A stretch of 63,996 bases of DNA from Bacteroidales bacterium UBA5762 (GCA_002418865.1 DIEY01000007.1:20148-84143); one strand, 5' to 3'; positions 28,444 to 38,315 are shown, counted from the stretch's first letter. Notes: a model not told the origin generated them from the sequence alone. Numbers and translations are program-made.

Positions 28444-28586
28444 TTGTAATTTAAATTGTAACTACAACAACGTGATCCACAAAAAGTTTATTATTCCTAA
28501 TTAGGGCGTTAAACAAGAACTCACTTGGGCAGCATTTTGAACTATTGATAAGTTTTTCATTAAATTGAGATTGTGTTATTTATTTG

Positions 28587-28603
28587 TAATATAATTTATA
28601 TTA
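28587..28603. repeat. Perfect AT palindrome TAATATAA-T-TTATATTA
   Basis: A 17-base perfect palindrome in the 279-base spacer between two minus-strand genes, 144 bases upstream of the metallophosphoesterase ATG. The spacer is very AT-rich, so chance is a real option, but it could be an operator. The rest of this spacer shows nothing else. Confidence 0.35.
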
Positions 28604-28722
28604 TGTTAAATAACATTTTTTAATAGAGAAATAACAAAGAAATCAATATCTTCCCTATTATCAAGTGATATTAAAAATATTAAGGAAAATTCTATTAGTC
28701 TCAAAAGAGAATATTACTGGAA

Positions 28723-29841
28723 CTAAATTGAATTGAACCAAGTTCTTAAAAAACAATTGTCTTTCAGCATTGGTAAAATTATTTCTTTAGGGATGAAAAC
28801 ATCTATGATTCCGAATGAGTAAGGTGCAATTTCATAAGGTTGATAAACAAAGCCAAGACCAAATGGAGTAACATAGATTTCGTGACTTAGTTCTATTTGT
28901 TCGCTAAAAAAGCCAGCCTCAACGAGATTTCCATGATTTTCTTGGGCATAGGACTCGGAGAGTTTTTTAGAAATGAGTTGGACGACTTGGTCTTGTTTTT
29001 CGGGATTAAGTTGTTCAAACAAATTTATGAATGAACCATTTTTCAAATTAAAAGTCAAATATTTAGATACTTCCATTCCATGGGCTCCTCCTGTAAATGC
29101 ATAATTCAGTATTTTGATGCAAAAGAGATTTTGTGTATTGCACATTACTCCAAATGAATATGTTCTTTCCCAGCTAAAAGCTGCATCAGGCAAGGTTTTA
29201 TCGTAATATTTCTGATTTTCAGTAATATAAGATTTAACAAACTCATCAATCTGTTGATCTATAGCTTGTTGCACAGTCTTCCCTTTAGGAAATTGCGTTC
29301 CAAAATAGTTCAGGTAAATAGAAAAAAGAATTGAGTCATTTATATGAGGATCAATCGCCCATTGGGGCAATGGGAACAGAATATCAACGACGGCTTTAGG
29401 TGTTTCTTTCATGCTAAAAAGAGCTTGGTTTTTCTTACGATGGATCACTTTCAGGGGCAAGTTGCCATGATTCCATGTCAAACTCAGCAAAGGCAAATCC
29501 AACTGTTTATTATCTTGGACCAACTTTAGGTTTAGAATTTGTTTTTGAGCCAATTGAAATTTAAGTTGAAATTCCTGATTGAAGGTTTGCATGAGTGCTT
29601 CACCCGTTGATTTATCGATCACTCCACTGAATACGAAGGGAGGGTAAGAAGGAAGTTCATTCAGTGAAGGTAAATTCAATATCAATTGAGCCTTTGGTTC
29701 ATCTTGCACAAGATCGGCATAGCATTTCAATTCGGAAGAATTAGAAGTTTCGTAATGACGATAGATTTGAGCTTCCAATTGTGCCAAAAAGCTCGAGTTC
29801 ATCATTATTATCATCATAAATACTACGCACCATCTTTTCAT
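28723..29841 (-). CDS. Exported RsiV-like DUF4163/DUF3298 protein
   Basis: A 372-residue protein with a signal peptide (MKRWCVVFMMIIMMNSSFLAQ). The C-terminal half matches DUF3298, with the hallmark NYAFTGGAHGMEVSKYLTF and the later QPYEIAPYSFGIIDVFIP. The part before it (about 130-240, ending SWERTYSFGV) corresponds to DUF4163. In RsiV this fold binds lysozyme, but many Bacteroidota copies stand alone in the envelope without an anti-sigma part, as here. No sigma factor is adjacent. The function is unknown. Confidence 0.75.
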   Translation of the reverse strand: MKRWCVVFMMIIMMNSSFLAQLEAQIYRHYETSNSSELKCYADLVQDEPKAQLILNLPSLNELPSYPPFVFSGVIDKSTGEALMQTFNQEFQLKFQLAQKQILNLKLVQDNKQLDLPLLSLTWNHGNLPLKVIHRKKNQALFSMKETPKAVVDILFPLPQWAIDPHINDSILFSIYLNYFGTQFPKGKTVQQAIDQQIDEFVKSYITENQKYYDKTLPDAAFSWERTYSFGVMCNTQNLFCIKILNYAFTGGAHGMEVSKYLTFNLKNGSFINLFEQLNPEKQDQVVQLISKKLSESYAQENHGNLVEAGFFSEQIELSHEIYVTPFGLGFVYQPYEIAPYSFGIIDVFIPKEIILPMLKDNCFLRTWFNSI

Positions 29842-30249
29842 TTTCTTTTAGATTATTCGTTAAAATGTAAAGGTAAAAAAGTTTAACTTCCAATGGTTAG
29901 TACCCAATTATTAATGGTTCAACAAATATATTATCTTTTTTTGAAATTTAGTTATTAAGGCCCTTAAAGAACCGACTTGACGCCTTCGCTATATTTCTTT
30001 TCTCATTTCTAATAGGTTGTAGCATTGATGTCGTGTTTGCAACATTTTTCTACAACAACTTTCGTTTCCGCTTTCTTGAGAGTTGTAACTTTTTCTTCTA
30101 AACTCCACGTCCTTTTCAAATTCTGTATTGGTGTTTTTAGCACTAATCCAATTCATCGATTTAGAGGCTAAAATAGAAAAGTAAATGAAACTAACAGGTG
30201 TAAAAAATAATTTATTAGGTTTGCAAACAATTTTTTAAATAATAAACAT
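29842..30249. other. Non-coding spacer, 408 bases
   Basis: The spacer separates divergent genes. I see no conserved coding frame or RNA. It contains TAGGTTTG at 30216-30223, which could be the -7 box of the MFS gene, and otherwise only AT-rich DNA. A promoter for the minus-strand DUF3298 gene must lie in its left part, but no TAnnTTTG box stands out. Confidence 0.4.
30216..30223 (+). promoter_or_regulatory. Putative -7 box (TAGGTTTG) of the MFS gene
   Basis: TAGGTTTG fits TAnnTTTG and lies 26 bases before the ATG at 30250. A -33 TTG is not evident. Confidence 0.35.
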
Positions 30250-31650
30250 ATGGTAGAACACATTAGAACTTCATTAAGAGAGTCAAAAAGCATGCGCTGG
30301 ACGGCTTTACTTCTTGTTGCCTTTACAATGCTTACAGGATATTTTATAGCAGATGTAATGGCACCATTAAAGACATTAGTAGAGGCTGAATTGCAATGGT
30401 CAAGCACAGAATATGGTATATTTACTGGTGCTTATGGATGGATAAATGTATTTTGCTTAATGCTGATTATTGGAGGGATAATATTAGATGTTTCTGGAAT
30501 TAGATTTACCTGTATGTTAAGTGCCAGCATTATGCTTGTAGGTACCGCTATAAAATATTGGGCAATAAGCACACCGGCATTAAATAATCATATTGTCGAT
30601 TTCCTATTCTTACACATGCGTGGTCAGGTATTTTGGGCATCAATAGGTTTTGCTATTTTCGGTGTAGGAGTAGAAATGGCAGGTATCACTGTTTCTAAAA
30701 CAATTGTTAAATGGTTTAAGGGGAAAGAAATGGCTCTTGCTATGGGTTTAGAGATGGCAACAGCACGATTGGGTTCAGCTCTTGCTCTCATGGTTTCTCC
30801 ATTAATAGCCAAATCAATGGGTAATGTTTCTAAACCAATAATGTTCGGATTAATTTTATTATGTGTTGGTTTTATAACCTTCATAATATATATTTTCATG
30901 GATAAAAAATTAGATAAGAGCGAAGGTATTACGAAGGAAAACAAGAGAGAATCAGAATTTCAATTCAAAAGTATTGGCCGTATTTTATCAAATAATGCGT
31001 GGTGGTATATTGCCATAATGTGTGTTCTATTTTATTCTGCTGTTTTCCCGTTTCTTAAATATGCAAGTGACTTGATGGTAAATAAATTTAATGTGGATCC
31101 CGCTATTGCAGGCATCATACCAGGTATATTGCCTTTCGGCACTATACTACTGACACCAATTTTTGGTAATATTTATGATAGGATAGGAAAAGGTGTAACT
31201 ATAATGATTATTGGTGCTTTTTTGATAACATTAGTACATTTGATTTTTTCTATACCCGGATTACATAGTGTTGTTATCGCAATTATTTTGGTAGTTCTTC
31301 TTGGAATAGGTTTTTCACTGGTACCATCAGCGATGTGGCCTTCTGTGGCAAAAATCATCCCAGAAAAAGAGTTAGGTACGGCTTATGCGCTAATATTCTG
31401 GATACAAAATTGGGGGCTTATGGGCGTACCTATGCTTATTGGCTGGGTCCTTGATAAATATTGTATAGTGGATAAAGTTATGCGTGAAGGCGACTGGGTG
31501 AACCAATATGATTACACCATACCTATGCTTATCTTTGCAGGATTGAGTGCTATATCAATTATTTTTGCCTTCTTGCTTTTGAATGAAAATAAACGAAAAA
31601 AGTATAGCTTACAACTTCCTAATATAGAAGAAAAAATAAAAGAAAACTAA
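30250..31650 (+). CDS. Major facilitator superfamily transporter
   Basis: A 466-residue polytopic membrane protein with about 12 predicted helices, split by a charged loop near residues 218-235 (KLDKSEGITKENKRESE), as in MFS carriers. Internal repeats of the GNIYDRIGKG type (residues 305-315, the loop 8-9 echo of the loop 2-3 motif) support the fold. The C-terminus is short and basic. It imports or exports a small solute driven by a proton or other gradient in the inner membrane; no substrate residue is recognisable. It is a single gene, flanked on the 3' side by the intron-like remnant. Confidence 0.88.
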   Translation: MVEHIRTSLRESKSMRWTALLLVAFTMLTGYFIADVMAPLKTLVEAELQWSSTEYGIFTGAYGWINVFCLMLIIGGIILDVSGIRFTCMLSASIMLVGTAIKYWAISTPALNNHIVDFLFLHMRGQVFWASIGFAIFGVGVEMAGITVSKTIVKWFKGKEMALAMGLEMATARLGSALALMVSPLIAKSMGNVSKPIMFGLILLCVGFITFIIYIFMDKKLDKSEGITKENKRESEFQFKSIGRILSNNAWWYIAIMCVLFYSAVFPFLKYASDLMVNKFNVDPAIAGIIPGILPFGTILLTPIFGNIYDRIGKGVTIMIIGAFLITLVHLIFSIPGLHSVVIAIILVVLLGIGFSLVPSAMWPSVAKIIPEKELGTAYALIFWIQNWGLMGVPMLIGWVLDKYCIVDKVMREGDWVNQYDYTIPMLIFAGLSAISIIFAFLLLNENKRKKYSLQLPNIEEKIKEN

Positions 31651-31750
31651 ACAATTTTTAATAAGGCGTAAATGACGCATTAGACATTCAATTGATTTAT
31701 TGATGGATAGGAAGAAATAGAATTTTAATTTTCCTAACCTAATTGAAGGA

Positions 31751-32182
31751 GATAATCGAGTAAGAAGGGGAATTACTCCCCCACCCTTTCACACCACTCT
31801 GTGTACTCTTGCACTGGGAGGTTTCTACTAATAGTGTTATACTTCGTAGTTTAATAATAAGCTGTATAAACCAAATTCATTGAATTAGGCTGTTTTCATA
31901 GCCTCATGGGCTTGAGATGTGCCTGATCTACTGTAAATGGTTACGGTTGTTTTTGAGCCCTTAGCAATACATGGCTCGCTCATGCTCTGTTTGTCAGCCT
32001 TCTATCAGGTCTCTGTGCATCACTATGCTGTTTCTGCTTTTGGCTTCTTTCAGATTTGCAATTATCCGTAATACCCGTTCGGCTGAGCTCACGGCCGAAG
32101 CCTTGCCATTCGCTATCATTTCGTATCTACACGGCTTGTCCAAGAACTTTCATCTTGCCAGTAGTAATGTATGACCGACATA
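31751..32182 (-). mobile_element. Probable ORF-less group II intron remnant
   Basis: Non-coding and less AT-rich than its neighbours. On the minus strand it begins with GTCGGTCATACATTAC directly after the T-tract of the LamG gene terminator. It then has GACAAGCCGTGTAGATAC and a GC-rich arm (GGCTTCGGCCGTGAGC), which recall intron domain I. It ends with AGTGGTGTGAAAGG, a GGGGA/TCCCC hairpin and TACTCGAT, which recalls domain VI and its branch-point region. No reverse transcriptase is left. Some group II introns (class C) insert next to terminators, which fits. I have no alignment, so the call is from recall of pattern. The rest of the 575-base spacer (31651-31750 and 32210-32225) holds nothing clear. 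Confidence 0.4.
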
Positions 32183-32209
32183 CAAAAAAGCCCGAGAAAA
32201 ACCCGGGCT
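32183..32209 (-). terminator. Rho-independent terminator of the LamG gene
   Basis: Minus-strand stem AGCCCG/CGGGCT (32189-32209, eight- to nine-base loop) followed by six T (32183-32188). It lies 17 bases beyond the stop of the LamG-domain gene. Confidence 0.88.
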
Positions 32210-32225
32210 AAATTTTAATTTTTTA

Positions 32226-33815
32226 CTACACATAAAAAACATAGTTTCGGAAAAAAGCTATGGTCGCAGCTAAGACAACCAAAACCATTGAAAGCACGAT
32301 AGCAGCTATAATAAGAATTACCCAAATAACCAGCTGCAGGGCATTGGAACCGGTATCATATTCAGTCGTTTTACTACCGTCGCTCCATGTTTTTTCGGTG
32401 TAATAATCTACCGCCACTGCCGAAGCTGCCGCTCCCATGATAAAGGCAATAATTTTCCCAAAAACTCCTCCCGAATTATGTTTTCGATTCGCTACCACAT
32501 AATTGGGGGCAAAATTGGAAAGAATATAAGCTACGGTCGGTAAAAACATTACTACTGCTCCTATGGTGCCTTTGGTATCGAGATTGTTTTTTGCGAGCAG
32601 AAAATATACAACCGGAAAAATTAGGGACAATACGGCCAAAAACCAGTTTCCATAGAATTTCCGTTTGCTGAGTTTGTTGAGCAAACCGCCCAAATCATTC
32701 ATGCGATTAATCACTTCGGTATCGGTAGGCTTATAGGATTTTGCCTTGTTCAAAGCCCTATAGGTAGTTTTAAAATGTTTTCGTTTGGTTGGCGAACGGA
32801 AAACCTGTCCGTTTTCTGCACTTACGGGCTCCCAAGTATCAAAAGCTTCTTCCACGCACTCTGAAGCTAACCGATTAGCATCATCATTTTCACTGTCGAT
32901 TTGGGCATTTCTGCTGCTGCCACTGAAAGAAGTGCTCTTAACATTTTTTATGGGTTTATACCTTTTTTCAACTATAAGCACCACTATCATATAAATAACT
33001 GAAACGAAAAGAAAAACAATCAATCCGGCAAGCAATATTTTCTGAACAGTTTCATTTCGTTTCATGCGTTTTTGTGCATCTGTAAAGGAAATTCCACTAA
33101 TTGACGACAACTCATCGGAAGAAAGTGCCTTATTGTAAACCCGAATTTCGTCCACCTGTCCTTTAAAAGCTCTATTGTATGGCGAATTCTGAGTATTCCC
33201 GATAATCAGATAATTGCTCTTTTTGGTAAAAACAACTGGTTTTGATTCGTAGTATTCGTCATTGACATAAAGCCGCACGGTAGAATCATTCGCATTAGCA
33301 GTCATGGCAATAAAATTCCATTTGTCTTTCTTTAATGCCGAACTACGTAGCGATGCAAAATAGGGCTTTCCTAAAGAATCCAATTTGTTGAATCCGCAAA
33401 TTAAAGCTCCTTTCGAAATTTGAATTGATCGCGAAGTGAATTTCTTTTCATCATTTACAGGAAGGGTAGAACCGAAAAGGAATCCTTCAGGACGTCCGTA
33501 AACCCATGCTGTGTAAGTTAATTCGGGAAGGTTTTGAGGCGAAATATCCATTTGCGTTTTGAGCCCTTGAGCGTTTCCATCAAACACGACAGCCGAACTG
33601 TCCTTTTCATCTCTGCCGGTCGTCCATTTGAAATAATAATTACCGGGTAAGCTTTTCAGTTTTAAATGATTATTATCGGAAATCGAATTGTTTCCGTTTC
33701 CATTAAATTCGTAAAAAAGAATCAGATGAGATGACAGCGAGTCTTGATTCTGTGAAATAACTTTCTGCACGCAAAATAGAGTCAACATCAGAAGAAAAGT
33801 AATTTTTGTTTTCAT
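32226..33815 (-). CDS. Exported LamG-domain protein with C-terminal membrane segments
   Basis: A 529-residue protein with a signal peptide (to VISQNQD). Residues about 30-240 form a LamG/concanavalin-like domain (LFYEFNGNGNN, YTAWVYGR, DKWNFIAMTANANDSTVRLYVND, FKGQVDEIRVYNKALS), which commonly binds glycans. A membrane helix follows (258-283), then about 100 soluble residues, a pair of hydrophobic segments (about 395-440), and two more near 460 and at the very end (500-529). Lectin domain outside and a multi-helix membrane part is an unusual layout; I do not recognise the C-terminal family. It lies 193 bases downstream of the restriction-modification gene on the same strand. Confidence 0.65.
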   Translation of the reverse strand: MKTKITFLLMLTLFCVQKVISQNQDSLSSHLILFYEFNGNGNNSISDNNHLKLKSLPGNYYFKWTTGRDEKDSSAVVFDGNAQGLKTQMDISPQNLPELTYTAWVYGRPEGFLFGSTLPVNDEKKFTSRSIQISKGALICGFNKLDSLGKPYFASLRSSALKKDKWNFIAMTANANDSTVRLYVNDEYYESKPVVFTKKSNYLIIGNTQNSPYNRAFKGQVDEIRVYNKALSSDELSSISGISFTDAQKRMKRNETVQKILLAGLIVFLFVSVIYMIVVLIVEKRYKPIKNVKSTSFSGSSRNAQIDSENDDANRLASECVEEAFDTWEPVSAENGQVFRSPTKRKHFKTTYRALNKAKSYKPTDTEVINRMNDLGGLLNKLSKRKFYGNWFLAVLSLIFPVVYFLLAKNNLDTKGTIGAVVMFLPTVAYILSNFAPNYVVANRKHNSGGVFGKIIAFIMGAAASAVAVDYYTEKTWSDGSKTTEYDTGSNALQLVIWVILIIAAIVLSMVLVVLAATIAFFRNYVFYV

Positions 33816-33848
33816 GGTTTAAATTATTTTTTGAAAAAACATTTGTAT

Positions 33849-33860
33849 TTTACCGGTAAA
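33849..33860. promoter_or_regulatory. Perfect palindrome TTTACCGGTAAA upstream of the LamG gene
   Basis: A 12-base perfect palindrome with a GC core in an AT-rich spacer, 34 bases upstream of the LamG gene ATG, where a repressor could block transcription. No -7 box is plain beside it. Confidence 0.4.
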
Positions 33861-34008
33861 CAAAGAGAAAGACAATTTATTTACACGCAGCTTCATTATA
33901 TCAATTGACAATATATTCAAAATATTTATTGGGAAAAATCAACTTTTATTCATAATATTCTATCAGAGAACAGTTTAAAATCGGGAAAATTAGCCAAAAA
34001 TTTTGAAT

Positions 34009-37000
34009 TCAGGTTTCAATCACTTCTTTTTCTGCTTCAGGATAAATTGTATCGATTTTCTGCTGAATTTCAATGGTGTAACTCAATGCACTAATCATTT
34101 GCGAATAATGAACAAAATCATACATTTTTCTCCCTTTTCTGTCTTTCAAATATTTTTGAAGTACCCGATAGCCTCCAACCTGATAGTTCCAGACCTCAGG
34201 TTGCACATTATCGAAATATTTTCCCGGATTAATGTAAATACGATTTTCTTCCTGTCGATAAGTTATCTCTTCTATGCTGTCATTTTCACCCTCGCCTTGA
34301 TATTTGGAGACAAGCGTATTTAATCTTTTGCTTTTCAATAAATGCAAATCCACCAGCTCATTTCCCAACGCAGCCATTTTGCTAAAAATCATGTAATCAG
34401 AAGGGAATGGTACACGTGGAAAATCAATTTTCAAAAACTCGGCATATTTCTCTCGATAAATATTGCTGTAAAACACGGCATAAATGTAATACAGAATCTC
34501 TTCAGGCGTAATTTCCCTGCCGTAAGTTTTGTTCAATGTTTGATGTATCTTTTTGTCGATATTGGGAGTTTTATTGCTTCCATATTCTACTTCAGGTTCA
34601 AAAAGCATCATGGAAGAATAATGAGACTTTTTAGGAGCTGCTTCTTTGTATAGGTAGAGGGGAAAAAGATAAGCTATGCCTTTGTTACTTAAAGTTACTC
34701 TACTTTCAATAATATTTTCAGTGATGAAACTATGATTGAATACACCTTCAGCAACTTGACGCACTGTAATTAATCCCAAATTCTCCTTCATCATATGGCG
34801 CATGACCTCGGAGCGAGTGCGTTCAATAACAGGATCATGCCAGAAAATATAGCGATTATCAAAAGGACGATAAGTAATAGTGGCAATATGTTTTTCTAAT
34901 TCATTATCAGATATTTCCTGCAAAGTATTCCATGCTTTTCGAATATCCCAGCCCTGTTTTTTATTAATTTGAAAAAATTGATGTAGTTCTTTATCACTGA
35001 ATTTTGAATTTTTAAAAAGTCTAATCCTGTTCAAAAGTGATGATTTATTAAAATCAATAACGAAATTATCTCTGGCAGTAGTTATTCCAACACCATTCAC
35101 AGGAAAAATTTCATTAATTCTTTTCCATTTTAAGTAATACTGTATTTTTACTATATTCCTTGGAACAAAGAAATACCACGGACTTTCTGGTTTCAGCAAC
35201 TGATAATTTTTAATGTCCAATTGATGAGTATCCAACCAATCATATTTACTTTGCCGTTTACCAAACAGTTCAGCATAATATACTTTGCAGCCTGTTTTTT
35301 CCTTCTGTTTCACAAAAATGGCTATTGCCGTTCCCTGGCGAATATCAAAAACATTCTCGTCTTTTCCTCCATCGGGTGCTGTTTCCTTTTTCAGGCTGTT
35401 GCCATGCAAGTCGAGAATATAAATTTCATTAAAAGTTTTCATCAAACTTTGCCGCATTCCGCGAAATGTAGGGTTGTCCAAATAACTATGGTTGGTAATC
35501 ATACCAACAATCCCAGCGCCTGCCTTTTGAATTTTCCATTGGGCAAATCGCAAAAACTTAACATAATCATCTTGCAACCATTTCGGATTTCTTTCTCCTA
35601 ATGGTTTACTGTCTACTTCATAATAACTTTGAGCTCCATCAAGGTTTTGCTTTAGCAATTTTTCTGTCCATTCATTTGTATTGGCAGAAATACCACTGTA
35701 AGGTGGATTTCCCAAAATCACCAAAAGGGGTTGTTCTTTCTTAATTTTTCCCGCCAGATGACTTTCTTCACTCAATGAACTCAGTCCTGGAATAGAAATT
35801 TGCTCCAGTTCATCCATTTCCAACGTGTTGGTCAGGTAAAGTTTAAACCGTTCATCATCATTCAGTTTGTAGCCCAATTCTTCAAGCAAAAAACTCATTT
35901 TCAGATGTCCAATGGCATAAGGGGCCATCATCAGTTCAAAAGCAAAAAAATTCTCCAGAATCTGATTCCTGATAAAATTATTTCTGCCCCCAATTCCGTA
36001 TTTTTCCGTAAACTCTTTAACTGCCACCTTTATTGCTTCAGCCGGGAAAGTGAGCGTTCCGGCTGCGGGATCGAGTAAAGTAACGTTTTGAGATGCAAGA
36101 CCATCGGGCATATCGAAATGCATTTTCAACAGATTGTTTACCGATTGCACTATATAGCCAACCACGGGTTCAGGCGTGTAGTAAACACCACGTTTTTCTC
36201 GAATAGAAGGGTCATAAACTGTCAGAAAAGTTTCGTAAAAATGAACAATCGGGTCTTGTCCTTTTCCTTCTTCAAAATAATCTTCCAGAATCCTTTTAAC
36301 GTCTGTAACACTCAATACTTCTGCAATATCATCTACAATTATTTGCAAAGATTTTGGTGGTTCTTCAAGTGAGATAAACCGAAACACATCGCGTAAAATA
36401 CCAATGGTATTGGGAATATATTTGAAAGCCAGCTCACGATTGAAGGAATTGTCGGAACGGGTGCGAGCAGCAAACAATCCATAAGTCAATGTTTGGGAAT
36501 ATAAATCTGCAAAAGCTTCCTTTGTTAAAGTTCCAATCAAATATTTCCGAAAAGCCTCATAAAAACCCAAAATAGCTTTTTGCCCCCTTTTTTCCTCTTC
36601 GGCGAGCTCAATGCTTACGACTTCATCTCGCAAAAAACGGGTTCGTTTGGCAAGCTCTGAAGCCAAAGAATGGGCATTACGAACGTTGGGCAACGAAAAG
36701 GAAAAGAAAGTGTCCAGCATATCGAAAAATGCCGCTTCATTTTCAACCGGTGGAGCAACTGCCAGTTTACGGGCCAGTTCTGGACGCCCAACAAGCGCTT
36801 GCTTTACAAGCTCTCCATTTCGATAAAGACGAAACTCGTAAAAATTGGTTAGGATAACATTCGGAAAAGTTTCCCGGTAACGTTTCAACTGCCCGGAAAC
36901 TTCAATTCTGTCCAAGTTGGTAACAGAAGGATCTTTAGCTTCAATGTAACCAGTAATATGGTTTTTCCCGTCCCAGATGCGAAAATCGGGGTTACCCGCT

Positions 37001-37158
37001 TCAGTTGGTTTAGGTAAGATAGTGATATCAACCTTTTTTATCTGACGTCCGGTAGCATAATTCAGCAACAAATCTTTCAAATGCCCGTAATAGCTTTCTT
37101 CACGTGCATCACCTTGATTAAAAGTCGTTTGAAGGCTGTTTAAGTACAGTTTCAGCAT
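34009..37158 (-). CDS. Type IIG-like restriction-modification enzyme (nuclease, N6-adenine methyltransferase and specificity in one chain)
   Basis: A 1049-residue protein. The N-terminus has a PD-(D/E)xK nuclease: NPDFRIW with Asp58 and YIEAKDP with Glu73 and Lys75. The methyltransferase part has motif I LLDPAAGTLTFP (Asp363) and motif IV GNPPYSG (Asn484 to Tyr487), the N6-adenine type. The C-terminal third (about 690-1049) is the target-recognition region, resembling the Type ISP C-terminal specificity domain. No helicase domain is present, unlike true Type ISP enzymes, so it is best called Type IIG. It would cut unmethylated foreign DNA and protect its own DNA. No frameshift is seen. It is bordered by a decayed IS110 element, which suggests transfer. 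Confidence 0.87.
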   Translation of the reverse strand: MLKLYLNSLQTTFNQGDAREESYYGHLKDLLLNYATGRQIKKVDITILPKPTEAGNPDFRIWDGKNHITGYIEAKDPSVTNLDRIEVSGQLKRYRETFPNVILTNFYEFRLYRNGELVKQALVGRPELARKLAVAPPVENEAAFFDMLDTFFSFSLPNVRNAHSLASELAKRTRFLRDEVVSIELAEEEKRGQKAILGFYEAFRKYLIGTLTKEAFADLYSQTLTYGLFAARTRSDNSFNRELAFKYIPNTIGILRDVFRFISLEEPPKSLQIIVDDIAEVLSVTDVKRILEDYFEEGKGQDPIVHFYETFLTVYDPSIREKRGVYYTPEPVVGYIVQSVNNLLKMHFDMPDGLASQNVTLLDPAAGTLTFPAEAIKVAVKEFTEKYGIGGRNNFIRNQILENFFAFELMMAPYAIGHLKMSFLLEELGYKLNDDERFKLYLTNTLEMDELEQISIPGLSSLSEESHLAGKIKKEQPLLVILGNPPYSGISANTNEWTEKLLKQNLDGAQSYYEVDSKPLGERNPKWLQDDYVKFLRFAQWKIQKAGAGIVGMITNHSYLDNPTFRGMRQSLMKTFNEIYILDLHGNSLKKETAPDGGKDENVFDIRQGTAIAIFVKQKEKTGCKVYYAELFGKRQSKYDWLDTHQLDIKNYQLLKPESPWYFFVPRNIVKIQYYLKWKRINEIFPVNGVGITTARDNFVIDFNKSSLLNRIRLFKNSKFSDKELHQFFQINKKQGWDIRKAWNTLQEISDNELEKHIATITYRPFDNRYIFWHDPVIERTRSEVMRHMMKENLGLITVRQVAEGVFNHSFITENIIESRVTLSNKGIAYLFPLYLYKEAAPKKSHYSSMMLFEPEVEYGSNKTPNIDKKIHQTLNKTYGREITPEEILYYIYAVFYSNIYREKYAEFLKIDFPRVPFPSDYMIFSKMAALGNELVDLHLLKSKRLNTLVSKYQGEGENDSIEEITYRQEENRIYINPGKYFDNVQPEVWNYQVGGYRVLQKYLKDRKGRKMYDFVHYSQMISALSYTIEIQQKIDTIYPEAEKEVIET

Positions 37159-37467
37159 AAAATAAATAACATGAGAAAAACAACACTAATGAAAGATTTT
37201 CTAAAAAAGCGAATAATGAAAAATTAGAACCCTTGGTAAAGTAAGCCGTATAAAGGTTTTCAAGACTGCCCCGATTTGACCATTCCGGCAATTTTCCAGT
37301 CAATGAAGTTTTAAGTAGCAAATGTACATTAAAGTTTATTCATATACACAGACCCATAAAAATTAAAGTTTTCACCTCACTTCACTTCGTTGCATTCGGG
37401 TGCGTAAATTGAAAAAGCCACAACTTTCTTTAAATTTGAAGATTCTTTAATTCATAAAACATTCAAC
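37159..37467. other. Non-coding spacer, 309 bases, between the restriction gene and the IS110 remnant
   Basis: No coding frame is supported. The right part (from about 37380) is probably the left end of the IS110 element upstream of its transposase start at 37468. The left part would hold the promoter of the restriction-modification gene, but no TAnnTTTG box stands out. Confidence 0.35.
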
Positions 37468-38140
37468 ATGAAGAAAGTATGTGGCTTAGACGTACACAAA
37501 GATAATATCGTTTGTGCGATTTACAATGGCAATAATTATTCGCAAGTAAAGGAATTTAGTACAATGACGCCCGATAACTATTCGATGGGCGAGTATATGC
37601 AGTTGGAAGGGGTTGAAGAGGTAGCTCTGGAAAGCACCTAAATTTACTGGATCGCGGTGTGGGATATGTTGTACGAGATGGGTTTTAAGCTGACACTGCT
37701 CAACCCCTATTTCATCAAGCAGATACCGGGTTAAAAAAGCGACATTAAAGATGCCCAATGGATAGCGACATTATTGCATAAAGGCATGATGCGCGGTAGT
37801 TTTGTTTCATCCCCCTGTAATCCACGAGTTGCGGGTTTACACCCGCAAATATGGCAAGCTGAAAGCAGCAGGTGACGCGGGTTTTGACGGTTATAAACAG
37901 TATTATGATAAAATGTGGGATTCTGTCAAGCAGTTGTCTGAGCAGTATCATTTCCAAGAGTTTCCAGAGCATCGTTGAAGCACTCATTGCGTCGGACTGA
38001 CCCCGCTTACCTTGTAAGCCTGATTTACGGGAACAGGAAGAACAAGCAGAGCGGAAAGTTGAAGAAGGCGCTCACGGGTAACCTCAAGGCACACCACCGC
38101 CAAGAGTTGTTGTGGGCGAAACAGAAATATGAGATGTACC
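37468..38140 (+). pseudogene. IS110 family transposase, decayed
   Basis: Frame pieces match IS110-type DEDD transposases: MKKVCGLDVHKDNIVCAIYNG, then MLYEMGFKLTLLNPYFIKQ, KSDIKDAQWIATLLHKGMMRGS, ELRVYTRKYGKLKAAG and finally LKKALTGNLKAHHRQELLW. In-frame TAA stops lie at 37639 and 37732, a frame change occurs near 37812 and another near 37990, and the middle is shortened. The C-terminal Transposase_20 part is missing. The gene is clearly non-functional. The right border is set by the end of similarity and is approximate. Confidence 0.85.
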
Positions 38141-38249
38141 ATAGAAGAACATATCAAAAATTTTGGGACACCCAAAATTACAAACTTGACATTGTTTATC
38201 AATATATTACATGGATGTCTCCAAAAAGTGTGGAAAACAGGAAAAGAGT

Positions 38250-38282
38250 GCGGGGCTGCAAACCTTTAGTTTGCAGCCCCGC
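38250..38282 (-). terminator. Rho-independent terminator of the LruC lipoprotein gene
   Basis: A perfect 14-base stem (GCGGGGCTGCAAAC with its complement, 5-base loop) lies 33 bases beyond the stop on the minus strand, followed by ACTCTTTT. It closes the transcript before the IS110 remnant. Confidence 0.85.
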
Positions 38283-38315
38283 ATTTAAAAAACAAATTTA
38301 TCTTAGTCAGTTCGC

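Noticed and set aside
30168..30407. 79-residue minus-strand frame over the MFS start
   Set aside because: It is antisense to the MFS gene and lacks supporting features.
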